Below are positions 42,933-51,879 of a stretch of DNA of 64,000 bases, in pieces. Both the position numbers and the translations under genes were made by a program. The stretch lies in contig JBOGHW010000051.1 of the NCBI GenBank assembly GCA_050744865.1, positions 1 to 64,000 on the forward strand, in the 5' to 3' direction. The DNA is from JAKACA01 sp050744865. Lineage in GTDB: Bacteria; Actinomycetota; Acidimicrobiia; Acidimicrobiales; Bog-793. Within the stretch, counting starts at the first letter, position 1, and the number at the start of each line of letters is the position of its first letter. The notes below the pieces were generated by a model. That model ran no database searches. It saw only the letters and a list, made by a program, of their open reading frames with translations, and was not told where the DNA came from.

Positions 42933-44759
42933 TCAAGTCAGACCGAGCGCCCGGCGACTGGCCGCCAAGCCCGTGGCCGATATGGCAGTCGACGACTTGC
43001 GCGCAGCCAGCAGTTCCCTGTGCGCGGCCTCGATGGCCCTTAGCCACGGAGAAGGCGCTCGCGCGACACCGGAGCCGGTGGTGCCGAAAGCTCGCTCGGC
43101 TGCCCATGAGCAGTGGAGCTCCTCGCAGGCGCGGGTGCAGGCAACGTAAAGCAGCCTGCGCTCTTCGGCGATCGCCTCCTCGCTCGTAGCGTGCGCGAGT
43201 GGCACGTATCCGTCCTCGAGGCCAGCCACGAAGACAACAGTCCACTCCAGGCCTTTTGCCCGGTGGAAGGTCATCAACTCCACTTCGTCCTGCGTGCCGG
43301 GCTCGTCCTGACCGCGGAGGCAGGACTCGAGCCAGGCGAGCCAGCCCTTTCCCGAAGCCCCCACGTCTTCGGCCAGGTAGTCGCGCAACAGCAAGGCGAG
43401 GGACTCCAGATCCCGGTCTGGTGATCGAGGGCCGGCGGCGGCCTCGATGAGGTCAGCTGCGAGCGATCCGAGCGCAGTGGCGTCCCGCGCCCAAGATGCC
43501 TCGTCTACGGCAGCCCTCACGGCCGGCCTGGACAAGAAGGCTGATGCCCCCACGACCCGGCAGGGCACGCCGGCAGCCCGCAGCGCCCGTTCGATCGCCG
43601 GCAGCTGGGCGTTGGTTCGCGCCAGGACTGCGATCTGGGACCAGGGTCGTCCGGGCCGGTGGGCGACACGGGCACGTTCGGCGATCCCGGCGGCCTCCGA
43701 CTCGTCGTCCTCGTACCGGACGATGGTCGGCACGGGTCCTTCGGGGCACCGGCCACCAGCCACGGGTGGTTCGGCGCCGCCCAGCACGGCGCCCGCCACA
43801 GTCAGGAGCTCGCTGGTGGAGCGGTAGTTGGTCGACAGTTCGAGCACCGCCGCTCCCGGGAAGTCCTGCGAAAACTCGGCCATGGCGCGGGGGTTCGAGC
43901 CGTTCCAGGCGTAGATGGCCTGGCGGGGGTCGCCGACCACGCAGAGGTCGCGGTTAGGGCCGAGCCACGCTTCCAGGAGACGCTGCTGGGCGAGGTTCAC
44001 ATCTTGGTACTCGTCGACGAAGACATGGCGGTAACGCCACCGAGCCGAGGCAGCGAATTCACGGTCCTCGAGCAGCTGGTAGCGGCAGAGCCGAAGGAGG
44101 TCTTCGAAGTCGAGCACCCCGCGGCGCTGCTTCTCCCGCTCGTAGACGGACCAGATGGCAGCTGTCTCTCCCGGCGGGCGAGAGCCGCGCCTGCCGGCGA
44201 GCGCCGATGCCTTCTCGAACTGCGCAGGCTCCAAGCAGCGCGCCTTGGCCCACTCGATGTCCTGGGCGAGCTCGGCGAGCGGCTGTGCGCCGCGGCTGGC
44301 TCTATTAGGACCGCTCTTCGCACGATCGGCGCTCCTGGAGCCCCCGGCGCCCCCGGTGAGGACATCGGCCAGCAACCTGGCCTTCGAGGCGAGGACCACG
44401 GGCGGCCGCTGCCTGTTCTCGGCAGCCAGCCGCTTCAGTTCGGCCAGGGCAACCGAGTGGAACGTCCCGGCCGTGACGTCCTCGGGTAGGCCGAGGTCGA
44501 ACAACCGTGATCGCAGCTCGACCGCCGCCTTGCGGGTAAAGGTGAGGGCCAGGACGTGTGCCGCCGCCGCCGACCCCTCCTGCACTCGCCAGGCGATCCT
44601 GCGCGTGAGCACGCGTGTCTTGCCCGAGCCGGCCGCTGCCAGAACGCACAATGGGGAGGCTGTGCTCGTAATCGCCTCGGCCTGCTCGGGGTCGCAATCG
44701 GCGAGCAGGTCTGTGCTGCCACGACGCAGGTGCGGGTTGCGGTTCGCGGCGAAAGCCAT
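42933..44759 (-). CDS. UvrD/PcrA-type superfamily 1 helicase
   Basis: 608 residues. Motifs in order: Q motif DCDPEQAEAI, Walker A AAAGSGKTRVL, Walker B VDEYQDVNLAQ, motif III-like AIYAWNGSNP, motif V FHRAKGLEWTVVFV and motif VI VACTRA. A single-stranded DNA 3'-5' translocase for repair or recombination. It is somewhat shorter than PcrA and lacks an HRDC domain, unlike the other helicase in this window. ATG 44759 lies six bases after TACGGT on the minus strand, so it is preferred over the frame extending 35 codons upstream. Confidence 0.87.
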   Translation of the reverse strand: MAFAANRNPHLRRGSTDLLADCDPEQAEAITSTASPLCVLAAAGSGKTRVLTRRIAWRVQEGSAAAAHVLALTFTRKAAVELRSRLFDLGLPEDVTAGTFHSVALAELKRLAAENRQRPPVVLASKARLLADVLTGGAGGSRSADRAKSGPNRASRGAQPLAELAQDIEWAKARCLEPAQFEKASALAGRRGSRPPGETAAIWSVYEREKQRRGVLDFEDLLRLCRYQLLEDREFAASARWRYRHVFVDEYQDVNLAQQRLLEAWLGPNRDLCVVGDPRQAIYAWNGSNPRAMAEFSQDFPGAAVLELSTNYRSTSELLTVAGAVLGGAEPPVAGGRCPEGPVPTIVRYEDDESEAAGIAERARVAHRPGRPWSQIAVLARTNAQLPAIERALRAAGVPCRVVGASAFLSRPAVRAAVDEASWARDATALGSLAADLIEAAAGPRSPDRDLESLALLLRDYLAEDVGASGKGWLAWLESCLRGQDEPGTQDEVELMTFHRAKGLEWTVVFVAGLEDGYVPLAHATSEEAIAEERRLLYVACTRACEELHCSWAAERAFGTTGSGVARAPSPWLRAIEAAHRELLAARKSSTAISATGLAASRRALGLT

Positions 44760-44765
44760 GATCGG

Positions 44766-44771
44766 ACCGTA
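44766..44771 (-). promoter_or_regulatory. -10 element of the UvrD-type helicase gene
   Basis: TACGGT on the minus strand, then CCGATC and the ATG at 44759. Confidence 0.55.
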
Positions 44772-44822
44772 CCGCGAGGGTGCGCGTTGGGTGAGTGACT
44801 CCCATGAGGTTCCAGGCGCCGG

Positions 44823-44828
44823 TATCTT
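44823..44828 (+). promoter_or_regulatory. -10 element of the hydrolase / Mur ligase operon
   Basis: TATCTT, seven bases before GTG 44836; divergent from the helicase promoter 51 bases away. Confidence 0.5.
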
Positions 44829-44835
44829 CCTCGGC

Positions 44836-45582
44836 GTGCTGAAGTCGTTCGCCGGTTCTGACATTTTCGGGGAGGATTACGGCACTGGTGCCGCCTACGT
44901 GCTGGCTCTGCATGGCTGGGCTCGTGAGCACCACGACTTCGACGCGACCCTGAGGAGTCCTCCGTCCGAGGTCACGGCTGTCGGGATTGACCTGCCGGGC
45001 TTCGGGGGCACGCCACCGCCAGCTGAAGTCTGGGGCTCGCCTGAGTACGCCGAAGCACTGGCCCCTGTGCTGGGTTCGATGTCCGATCGCTTCATCGTGC
45101 TGGGTCACTCGTTCGGCGGGCGTGTCGCCGTCCACCTTGCCCGGCGGTTCCCGGCGCGTGTCGCAGGGCTGGTTCTCACCGGAGTTCCTCTTTTCCGGGC
45201 CACGAACGTCGTGCGAAAGGCGCCGTTCCAGTTCACCGTCGTAAAGCGGCTCGCCAGGAGCGGCCTGGTATCGGAAACCGTCCTGGAGAAGTACCGGCAG
45301 CGCTATGGGTCCGCCGACTACCGAGCAGCGCAGGGGATAGTCCGTGACATCCTGGTGAAGGTGTCGAACGAGCAGTACGGCGACGTGGTGTCGCAGGTCG
45401 AGTGCCCTGTCGAGCTGGTGTGGGGCGAGGATGACTCCCAGGTACCCCTCGTGGTGGCGGAGCGCATCCGCCACACGTTGCCGAACGGGGCGAATCTCGT
45501 CGTCTTGCCCGGAGCCGGCCATATGACGCCGTTAACTGCACCTGGCGAGCTGAGGGCCGCCATCGAGCGGCTCCGCGAGTGA
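44836..45582 (+). CDS. Alpha/beta hydrolase, first gene of a wall-related operon
   Basis: 248 residues. LHGWAREHHDF holds the oxyanion region, VLGHSFGGRVAVHLA the nucleophile elbow (Ser in GHSFGG), WGEDDSQVP the acid and PGAGHMTPL the histidine, so the triad is complete. The substrate is unknown. The stop overlaps the Mur ligase start as GTGA and a D-Ala-D-Ala-ligase gene follows, which suggests a peptidoglycan peptide or precursor ester as substrate (inference). Confidence 0.8.
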   Translation: MLKSFAGSDIFGEDYGTGAAYVLALHGWAREHHDFDATLRSPPSEVTAVGIDLPGFGGTPPPAEVWGSPEYAEALAPVLGSMSDRFIVLGHSFGGRVAVHLARRFPARVAGLVLTGVPLFRATNVVRKAPFQFTVVKRLARSGLVSETVLEKYRQRYGSADYRAAQGIVRDILVKVSNEQYGDVVSQVECPVELVWGEDDSQVPLVVAERIRHTLPNGANLVVLPGAGHMTPLTAPGELRAAIERLRE

Positions 45583-47129
45583 GGGCGCTCGACTGGTTCG
45601 CCACCGCCTGCGGGTGCGCCGCCATAGGTCTGGCGGCTATGCGCTGGCTCCGCGTGGCGCAAAGAGAGCACTACCTCTTCGGTTCGGTGACGGTCTTTGC
45701 CGCTCGGTGGTGGCGCAGCACGCGTCTTGATCTGGCCATACTGCTTCTCGCGGTCGCGGCGGTGGTGGCGAGCGCCTGGTTCGGGCCTTCAGGCGTCGTC
45801 GCGGCTGCGATCGTGGTTGCCTATCCGGCCGGGCTTGGCCTGAGAGGCCGCACCTCGAGGCTCAAGTGGACCCGCCGCCTCACCACCGTCGCATGCAGCT
45901 CGACGGTCCTTGCCGGCGTAGTCGTGGTGGTCGTGGCCGTTACGCTCGGATTGGCCGCCGTAGTCGTGGCGGCTGCCTCGGTGGCCCTAGGGCTCCCAGC
46001 GCTGATCGACTGCGCCCTGTGGGTGCTCCGACCGCTCGAGGATCGCCTGGCAGGCCGCTACGTTGCCGAGGCGCGTTCGGCGCTGGAGCGTTTTGACCCG
46101 ACGATTGTGGCCGTGACTGGCTCCTACGGCAAGACGACTACGAAGGGCTACGTGGCACACATCGTCGCTGCCCAGATAGACGTCCTGGCGAGTCCGGCGA
46201 GCTACAACAACCGAGCTGGCCTAGCCCGGACCGTCAACGAGCACTTGCGACCATCGGTCGAGGTGCTGGTAGCCGAGATGGGGACCTACGGGCCTGGTGA
46301 GATAGCTGCCCTGTGCGCTTGGATGACGCCGACGATCGCGGTGATCACTGCCGTCGGCCCCGCCCACCTGGAGAGGTTCAAGACGCTCGACCGCACCCTG
46401 GCTGCCAAGGCCGAAATCACCGAGCGCGCCGCCGTTACGGTGCTCAACGTCGACGACGCGCGCCTGGCTACCCTTGCCGATGACCTGAAGCGGGCCGGCA
46501 AGCACGTGATGCGGGTCTCTGGTGCGGACCCAGGGGTGGACGTTGCGGTCGTCGGCGTGCCGGACGGCATCGAGCTTCACGTCGACCAGCGCCGCGTAGG
46601 GGTGGCCGTTACAGGCGATGGCCGCCCGAGTGCGTTGTCCAACGTCGCGTGTGCCGCCGCCGTAGCCCTCGAGCTGGGGCTCTCGGCCGAGGAGATACTG
46701 CCTCGCCTCGTCAATCTCCCTGTCGCGCCCAACAGGCTGCAGCAGTATGTCGCCGAGCGCGGATACCTGGTGCTGGACGACACCTTCAACTCCAACCCGC
46801 TCGGCGCCAGGCTTGCGCTCGGCCGGCTAGACGGGGGGTCGGCGGCTGGGCGGAGAGTGCTTGTCACGCCAGGCATGGTCGAGCTCGGCCGCACCCAGGC
46901 CGTCGAGAACGCCGCCTTGGGTGAGGCGGCGGCGGCGGTTTGCACAGATGTCGTCTTTGTGGCCCGCACGAACCGCCGGGCACTGATGGCTGGGGTGACG
47001 CGCGCCGGCTGCGGAACCCACGTGGTGACCGTGGATCGCCTTCCCGAGGCGGTCGAGTGGGTGAAGGGCGCTCTCGGGCCGGGAGACGCCGTGCTTTACG
47101 AGAACGACCTGCCCGATCACTTCCCCTGA
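45579..47129 (+). CDS. Membrane-anchored Mur ligase (MurF-like)
   Basis: 516 residues. The first 150 contain about four hydrophobic helices in place of the UDP-MurNAc-tripeptide-binding domain of MurF. Then the central ATPase domain has GSYGKTTTK (about 187-195), VAEMGTYGPGEI and VGPAHLERF, followed by a C-terminal ligase domain with LDDTFNSNP. It should form an amide bond with ATP. The membrane region suggests a lipid-linked rather than soluble nucleotide substrate, as in MurT (inference). It overlaps the hydrolase gene and precedes the D-Ala-D-Ala-ligase gene. Confidence 0.82.
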   Translation: MRALDWFATACGCAAIGLAAMRWLRVAQREHYLFGSVTVFAARWWRSTRLDLAILLLAVAAVVASAWFGPSGVVAAAIVVAYPAGLGLRGRTSRLKWTRRLTTVACSSTVLAGVVVVVVAVTLGLAAVVVAAASVALGLPALIDCALWVLRPLEDRLAGRYVAEARSALERFDPTIVAVTGSYGKTTTKGYVAHIVAAQIDVLASPASYNNRAGLARTVNEHLRPSVEVLVAEMGTYGPGEIAALCAWMTPTIAVITAVGPAHLERFKTLDRTLAAKAEITERAAVTVLNVDDARLATLADDLKRAGKHVMRVSGADPGVDVAVVGVPDGIELHVDQRRVGVAVTGDGRPSALSNVACAAAVALELGLSAEEILPRLVNLPVAPNRLQQYVAERGYLVLDDTFNSNPLGARLALGRLDGGSAAGRRVLVTPGMVELGRTQAVENAALGEAAAAVCTDVVFVARTNRRALMAGVTRAGCGTHVVTVDRLPEAVEWVKGALGPGDAVLYENDLPDHFP

Positions 47130-47130
47130 G

Positions 47131-47159
47131 AGTGCCGGTGCCGGCAACATTCCGGCACT
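47131..47159. promoter_or_regulatory. Hairpin between Mur ligase and D-Ala-D-Ala-ligase genes
   Basis: AGTGCCGG (47131-47138) pairs with CCGGCACT (47152-47159); the loop contains a second small palindrome TGCCGGCA. No T run follows, so it is an operator or attenuator-like element rather than a clear terminator. TAGAGT (47159-47164) overlaps its end as a possible -10. Confidence 0.4.
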
Positions 47160-47162
47160 AGA

Positions 47163-48386
47163 GTGATCGCCGCGATGGGACCGCTAAAGGGCCGAGGCCT
47201 CGATTTCAACGATAGAGGCGCGCTCGGAATCACCGGGGCGATAAGTCTCCGCTCGGGGGGTCAGCTAGCGCGGGTCGGAGTGGTTTTCGGCGGACCTTCT
47301 CCCGAGCACGACGTGTCGATCCTGACCGCTCTCCAAGCGCTCCGCGGGTTTGCCAACGTGCCGAACATCGGCGAGTTGCATGCCTTTTACTGGGCCAAGA
47401 ACGGCGAGTGGTTCGAGGTGCCATCCAACCTGGAAGCCGCTTCTTTCCTACAGGCGCAGCCAGCGGGCGCAGTGCCGCTGAAGGTGGTTTGCGGGCCGGG
47501 CGGTGGTTTCGTGGCTCAGCGGGGTGGCAGATTCGCCGCTAAAGAGCAACTGGTCGAAGTGGATGTCATCCTGGTCTGCTGCCACGGGGGCCCTGGCGAG
47601 GACGGCTCGCTGCAAGGGATGCTCGACCTCATGCAGATCCCCTATACGGGGCCAAACGCTGCCGGTGCAATGATCGGCATGGACAAGCTGGTCTTCAGTG
47701 CCCTGGCCGCCTCGGCTTGGCTGCAGATGCTCCCGCGTGTCCCGCTCTACGAAGGCTCGGCGCCTCCCGGGTTCCCCGGTCCCTACATCATCAAGCCGCG
47801 CTTCGGCGGGTCGTCGATCGGCATCGAGGTCGTGGCGGACATCGAGACGGCTCGCGCCCGACTACGGGTCAACCCCCACTTTAAGCGGGGGGCCGTCCTC
47901 GAGCCGTACCAACCCGAGCTGTTCGACTTGCAGCTAGCCGTGCGGGTCTACCCCGATCTGCAGCTGTCGGCCATTGAGAAGCCGCTTCGCACCCGTGCTG
48001 GCGGTGAGATCCTGGCCTACGCCGACAAGTACGTCGGTCCCGAAGGCATGACGACGGCGCCGAGAGAGCTCCCGGCCCGCATCAGCCCCGAGCTGGAGCG
48101 CCAGATCCGCACCGTGGCGCCAGAAGTGGCCAATCTCGTCGGTGTCCGGGGCGTGGCTCGTATCGACTTCTTGTCCGACGGCGACGCCCTGTATGTCAAC
48201 GAGGTGAACACGATTCCCGGGTCCCTGGCTCGCTACCTGTGGATCGACCCATCGCTTCAGTTCGCGCGTCTCCTGTTGGACCTTCTCAGCGAAGCGATCG
48301 CACGGCCGTCCACCGCGTTCTCGGTTGCGGGTTCGGACGGTACGGTGTTGCGCGGCGCCGGTCCCATCGGCGGCAAGCTCGGCTGA
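47163..48386 (+). CDS. ddl: D-alanine--D-alanine ligase
   Basis: 407 residues, ATP-grasp. VGVVFGGPSPEHDVSILTAL begins the substrate domain near 37. The ATP-grasp core has GPYIIKPRFGGSSIGIEVV, and metal ligands lie in RIDFL and NEVNTIPGSL. It joins two D-Ala residues for the peptidoglycan stem. An unusual N-terminal stretch of 35 residues precedes the fold; ATG 47175 is an alternative start. Being next to a Mur ligase, outside a full division/wall cluster, it may make a dipeptide for a special branch. Confidence 0.83.
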   Translation: MIAAMGPLKGRGLDFNDRGALGITGAISLRSGGQLARVGVVFGGPSPEHDVSILTALQALRGFANVPNIGELHAFYWAKNGEWFEVPSNLEAASFLQAQPAGAVPLKVVCGPGGGFVAQRGGRFAAKEQLVEVDVILVCCHGGPGEDGSLQGMLDLMQIPYTGPNAAGAMIGMDKLVFSALAASAWLQMLPRVPLYEGSAPPGFPGPYIIKPRFGGSSIGIEVVADIETARARLRVNPHFKRGAVLEPYQPELFDLQLAVRVYPDLQLSAIEKPLRTRAGGEILAYADKYVGPEGMTTAPRELPARISPELERQIRTVAPEVANLVGVRGVARIDFLSDGDALYVNEVNTIPGSLARYLWIDPSLQFARLLLDLLSEAIARPSTAFSVAGSDGTVLRGAGPIGGKLG

Positions 48387-48408
48387 CGCCGGGAGAGTTC
48401 GAGACAGA

Positions 48409-49278
48409 GTGGCGTTTCCTAAGAAGCTCCTTGCCCCGGGTGAGCAGATCGTCCTCGAGGCGAACCCCAACTGGTCCATTCTGGCGCCGCGATCGGCGGT
48501 GCTGCTGCTCGTGGTCGCAGTCGTCGTCGCCGTACTGGTGTCGTGGTCGCACGTGCCCAGCTGGCTGGGCTGGCTCCTCCTGGCGTGCGTGGCGGCGGCG
48601 GTGCTCTGGCTCCTTGCCAAGGTGATGACGTGGCTGTCTACGAGGCTCGTGCTGACGAACATGCGCGTCGTCTACAGGGCGGGCGTGCTCAAGCGAATCG
48701 GTCGCGAGATCCCGCTCGACCGGGTCCAGGACGTGACTTATGTGCAGTCGTTGTTCGAACGCATGCTGGGAGCAGGGAGCCTGACGATCCAGTCCGCCGG
48801 CGCCGGCGGCGAGGATCCGTTCCCCGACATACGGCACCCCGCCAGGGTGCAAGCGACGATCAACCAGCTGATCTCGCAGAGCAGCGGAAGCGGTGGAGGC
48901 CTCGGTGGCCGTCGAGGGAGCAGCCCGGGCTATGCCCAGCCCCAGTACCAGCAGCCCCAGCAGTACCCGCCGCAGCCCCAGTACCAGCAGGCCCAGCAGT
49001 ACCCGCCGCAGTCCCAGTACCAGCAGCCCCAGTACCAGCAGCAGCAGCCCGAGTATGCCCAGCCCCAGCCGCTGCAGTACGCGCAACCGCCTCATTACCC
49101 ACAGCAGCAGCCGCCGGGTGGGTATGCCAGCGAGTCGCAGACCCCCCAGGTACCGATGGCGGCTGTTCCGGCGAGCAGCACCGAACGGATGGCGCATCTC
49201 GTGTCGATGCACGAGCAGGGTGTCATCACTGACGCCGAGTTCGAGCACAAGCGCCGGGAGCTGCTCGGCAACGGCTGA
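48409..49278 (+). CDS. bPH2-domain membrane protein with Gln/Pro/Tyr repeats and SHOCT tail
   Basis: 289 residues. Two membrane helices (about 28-45 and 48-72) precede a bacterial PH domain (TRLVLTNMRVVYRAGVLKRI, IPLDRVQDVTYVQSLFERML). Residues about 170-245 are low-complexity QPQYQQPQQYPP repeats. The last 35 residues form a SHOCT helix pair (ERMAHLVSMHEQGVITDAEF). SHOCT segments are thought to mediate oligomerisation. GTG 48409 follows a weak GGGAGAG site. The function is unknown. Confidence 0.8.
   Translation: MAFPKKLLAPGEQIVLEANPNWSILAPRSAVLLLVVAVVVAVLVSWSHVPSWLGWLLLACVAAAVLWLLAKVMTWLSTRLVLTNMRVVYRAGVLKRIGREIPLDRVQDVTYVQSLFERMLGAGSLTIQSAGAGGEDPFPDIRHPARVQATINQLISQSSGSGGGLGGRRGSSPGYAQPQYQQPQQYPPQPQYQQAQQYPPQSQYQQPQYQQQQPEYAQPQPLQYAQPPHYPQQQPPGGYASESQTPQVPMAAVPASSTERMAHLVSMHEQGVITDAEFEHKRRELLGNG
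48940..49090 (+). repeat. Tandem repeats encoding QPQYQQ units
   Basis: Imperfect repeats of 12-33 bases built on ccccagtaccagcag and cagcagtacccgccgcag. They encode the disordered Gln/Pro/Tyr-rich region of the bPH2 protein. Confidence 0.7.
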
Positions 49279-49297
49279 GTGGACCCTTGCCCTGACT

Positions 49298-50368
49298 TCA
49301 GTCGCCGCGATGGGCGCCGCGCGAGGCGTAGGTGGCCCACGCCTCGATGCCACGCAACGGCAGCTTCACCGAGTCCCGCTCGGCGAGCGCCACGACACAG
49401 CCGCCGAAGCCCGCCCCGGTCATCCGCGCCCCGTACACGCCGGGCATCGACTGGAGCCGATCGGCTAGCTCGTCCAGCTCCGGTATCGACACTTCAAAGT
49501 CCATTGCGAGGCTGGCGTGGCTCTGGTTCATCAGCTGACCAGCCGACTTCAAGTCGCCCATGCGGATGGCGCCGGCGAAGATCTTGACCCGGGCGTTCTC
49601 GGTGACGACGTGCCGCGCCCTGCGGCGGATCACCGGGTCCCGGATATGGTCCACGTCGAATGGTGTCGCCATGCGCAGCGGCCCGATGGCTCGCTCGGCA
49701 GCTTCGCAGTCGGCCGCCCGCCGCATGTATGCCGACGAGCTGAGTGTTCGGCTGACACCGCAGTGGGCGATGACGATGTCCAGGTTCTCGGGGAGGGCGA
49801 TGTGGTCGATCGAGTTGTCGGCGAAATCTACGAGAAGAGCGGACCCGGGCCTGCCCATGGTGATGGCGAGCTGGTCGAGAAAGCCACCGAGGACGCCCGA
49901 GGCAGCGTGCTCGGCCCGACGGCATACTCCTACGAGCTCGTACCTGCTGCCCTCGAAGCCGAGCGCCAGGGCGACGGCGATTGCCAACGAGGTGCTGGAG
50001 GACAGACCGGCGCCTACGGGCAGAGTTGTGGTGATGGAACCTTTGCCGCCGAAGGGCGGCTTGACGACGGCCGCCACCGCACCGACAAACCGTGTCCACT
50101 CAGGCAACATCATCCCCAGCTCCCACGGGTCGAGCGGGACGCCGAGCGGGATTCGTGCGGACTCCGGCTGCACTGACGAAGAGAGCTCGATGGTGCCTGC
50201 AGTGCTGTCGGGAAAGAAGACGACCTCGGTTCCGAGGTGGATGGCAGCAGGCACGGCGTAGCCGCCCGTGTAATCGGTGTGGTCCCCGATCAGGTTGACC
50301 CTTCCGGGCGCGAAAGCTGTCACGGGTTCCAGTGGCCCTGCCGCAGCGTCTCGGCGCCCCACTTCCAC
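49298..50368 (-). CDS. galK: Galactokinase
   Basis: 356 residues, GHMP kinase. The galactokinase signature FAPGRVNLIGDHTDYTGGY is complete near 19-37. The ATP motif is LPVGAGLSSSTSLAIAVAL and the third motif is RMTGAGFGGCVVAL. It phosphorylates D-galactose at C1. It follows the GH1 gene by 17 bases, so a glycosidase releasing galactose and the kinase for its use form one operon. The GTG at 50368 is the best start because the signature lies just after. Confidence 0.9.
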   Translation of the reverse strand: MEVGRRDAAAGPLEPVTAFAPGRVNLIGDHTDYTGGYAVPAAIHLGTEVVFFPDSTAGTIELSSSVQPESARIPLGVPLDPWELGMMLPEWTRFVGAVAAVVKPPFGGKGSITTTLPVGAGLSSSTSLAIAVALALGFEGSRYELVGVCRRAEHAASGVLGGFLDQLAITMGRPGSALLVDFADNSIDHIALPENLDIVIAHCGVSRTLSSSAYMRRAADCEAAERAIGPLRMATPFDVDHIRDPVIRRRARHVVTENARVKIFAGAIRMGDLKSAGQLMNQSHASLAMDFEVSIPELDELADRLQSMPGVYGARMTGAGFGGCVVALAERDSVKLPLRGIEAWATYASRGAHRGD

Positions 50369-50385
50369 CTTCGACTACCTCTTCT

Positions 50386-51828
50386 TCACCCAGACGACAG
50401 TACCGACTCGTCGCCGGCTCGAAGACCCTCGATGATGCGCCTGTAGGCGCTGGCCGAGTCCTCTCCCATCGAGTCGAGCTCGCTCCACTTCAGCCCTCGC
50501 TCACGGTCTACGCCGTAGATGCCGAATCGAGGCTGGTAGCTGCCCCACTCGTAATTGTCCGCCAGGCACCAATGCCAGTAACCGGATATAGGCAGACCCG
50601 CGGCGATGGAATCAGCCATGGCAGCCAGGTTCTCACGCAGGTAGCGAGGCCGGTCCCACCCGTCACGGCGGGGAAACGACCGCCCGTGCCTCACCCGATT
50701 GCAGAGACCGTTCTCTACTATCCATAGGTCCAGCCCGGGCTCGATGTTGGCGGCGCAGTATGCGCTCAGTCCCGGCGGGTTGGCAGGGTCGTCCCAGAGG
50801 GGCCGGCTCGGCTCGGGCCACCGACCGCCTGCCGTCTTCGTGAAGGGGAGCTGGAGGTGGCTCGCAGTCTCGGGGTCGTAGTAGTCGAGCTGTGTGCAAT
50901 CAAACGCTCGTTGTCGTGGGCTCTCGTACGCCGCTTCGATAGTCCGGCGGAAGGTTGAGAGCGGCGACACGAGGCGGCCGACGCCGCGCAGCGCACTCTC
51001 CAGCCATGCCGAACGGCGTGCAGCACCACTGGGACTACGCACACCGCTGCCGGCTTCACTGCCGTACCAGTCGCCGCGGCGGTCGGCGAGCCAGCTGCCC
51101 AGGTCGTCCCGCGGAACACCGTGTGACCGGGCCGCCAGGAGATCTGTGCCGAGATGGTCGAGTTCGTAGACCGAGAAGCTGCAGTTGTTCGTACTCACCA
51201 TCGACTCGGGCTGGATCGACTTGATGCGGTCGTAGGCGAGAACGTGGGCGGCGAGCAGATGGTCGGCCGCCCGCAGCGCAGTGGTGGCGTCGAGCCGCCG
51301 GCCCGGCGGAAAGGCGCCGAGGAACCAGCTCGTCATCGCCAGGATGTTGATCTCGTTGATCGTCACCCAGTTGGCGCAGTACGGCTCCAGGCGAGTGACT
51401 GCTTCGGCGGCCCACGCCGCGAACGTGGTCGGTGAGTCCGCCCGGGACCACAAGTCGGTGCCCAGCCACGCAGGGTGGGTGAAGTGGAGAAGGGTGACGA
51501 GCGGTTCGAGGCCGCGTTCCCTGCATGCCCGGAGAATGGAGGCATACCGGGCAAACGCCTCTTCGTCGTAGACCCCTCTCGAAGGTTCGCACCGCGCCCA
51601 CTCGACCGAGAGGCGAAAGGAGTCGATGCCTAGAGCTGCCGCCCGATCGAGGTGCTCTTCGTAGCGATTCCAGAAGTCCAAGGCGATCCCGGACGGCTCC
51701 ACACGACCCGAGGCCTCCCACTCGTGCCAGTTGTTGCGAGGTTCGCCCGGGCCGTTGAAGCCGCCCTCCACCTGGAACCCAGCCGTCGCCACACCGAAGC
51801 GAAACGACTCCCCAACCAGCGACCCCAT
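50386..51828 (-). CDS. Glycoside hydrolase family 1 (beta-galactosidase/glucosidase)
   Basis: 480 residues. FRFGVATAGFQVEG starts the barrel. The acid/base glutamate lies in VTINEINILAM (usually NEP, here NEI) and the nucleophile in LWIVENGLCN. WHWCLADNYEWGSYQPRFGI is the usual aglycone-site block. It should cleave beta-linked galactosides or glucosides; the downstream galactokinase favours galactosides. The start is set at ATG 51828; upstream codons overlap the divergent hydrolase gene. Confidence 0.87.
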   Translation of the reverse strand: MGSLVGESFRFGVATAGFQVEGGFNGPGEPRNNWHEWEASGRVEPSGIALDFWNRYEEHLDRAAALGIDSFRLSVEWARCEPSRGVYDEEAFARYASILRACRERGLEPLVTLLHFTHPAWLGTDLWSRADSPTTFAAWAAEAVTRLEPYCANWVTINEINILAMTSWFLGAFPPGRRLDATTALRAADHLLAAHVLAYDRIKSIQPESMVSTNNCSFSVYELDHLGTDLLAARSHGVPRDDLGSWLADRRGDWYGSEAGSGVRSPSGAARRSAWLESALRGVGRLVSPLSTFRRTIEAAYESPRQRAFDCTQLDYYDPETASHLQLPFTKTAGGRWPEPSRPLWDDPANPPGLSAYCAANIEPGLDLWIVENGLCNRVRHGRSFPRRDGWDRPRYLRENLAAMADSIAAGLPISGYWHWCLADNYEWGSYQPRFGIYGVDRERGLKWSELDSMGEDSASAYRRIIEGLRAGDESVLSSG

Positions 51829-51867
51829 GCCCACATGCTCCCACGGGCGGTAGTTGGCTGTTGCAAA

Positions 51868-51873
51868 TAGGCT
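51868..51873 (+). promoter_or_regulatory. -10 element of the hydrolase / CoA-transferase pair
   Basis: TAGGCT, then GGGAGA, then GTG 51880. Confidence 0.55.
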
Positions 51874-51879
51874 GGGAGA

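Noticed and set aside
44155..44835. Extended N-terminus for the alpha/beta hydrolase
   Set aside because: It would run antisense through the helicase gene; the promoter and GTG at 44836 define a complete hydrolase.
48940..49090. Possible non-coding satellite repeat
   Set aside because: The repeats keep frame and encode the Gln/Pro/Tyr region of the bPH2 protein.
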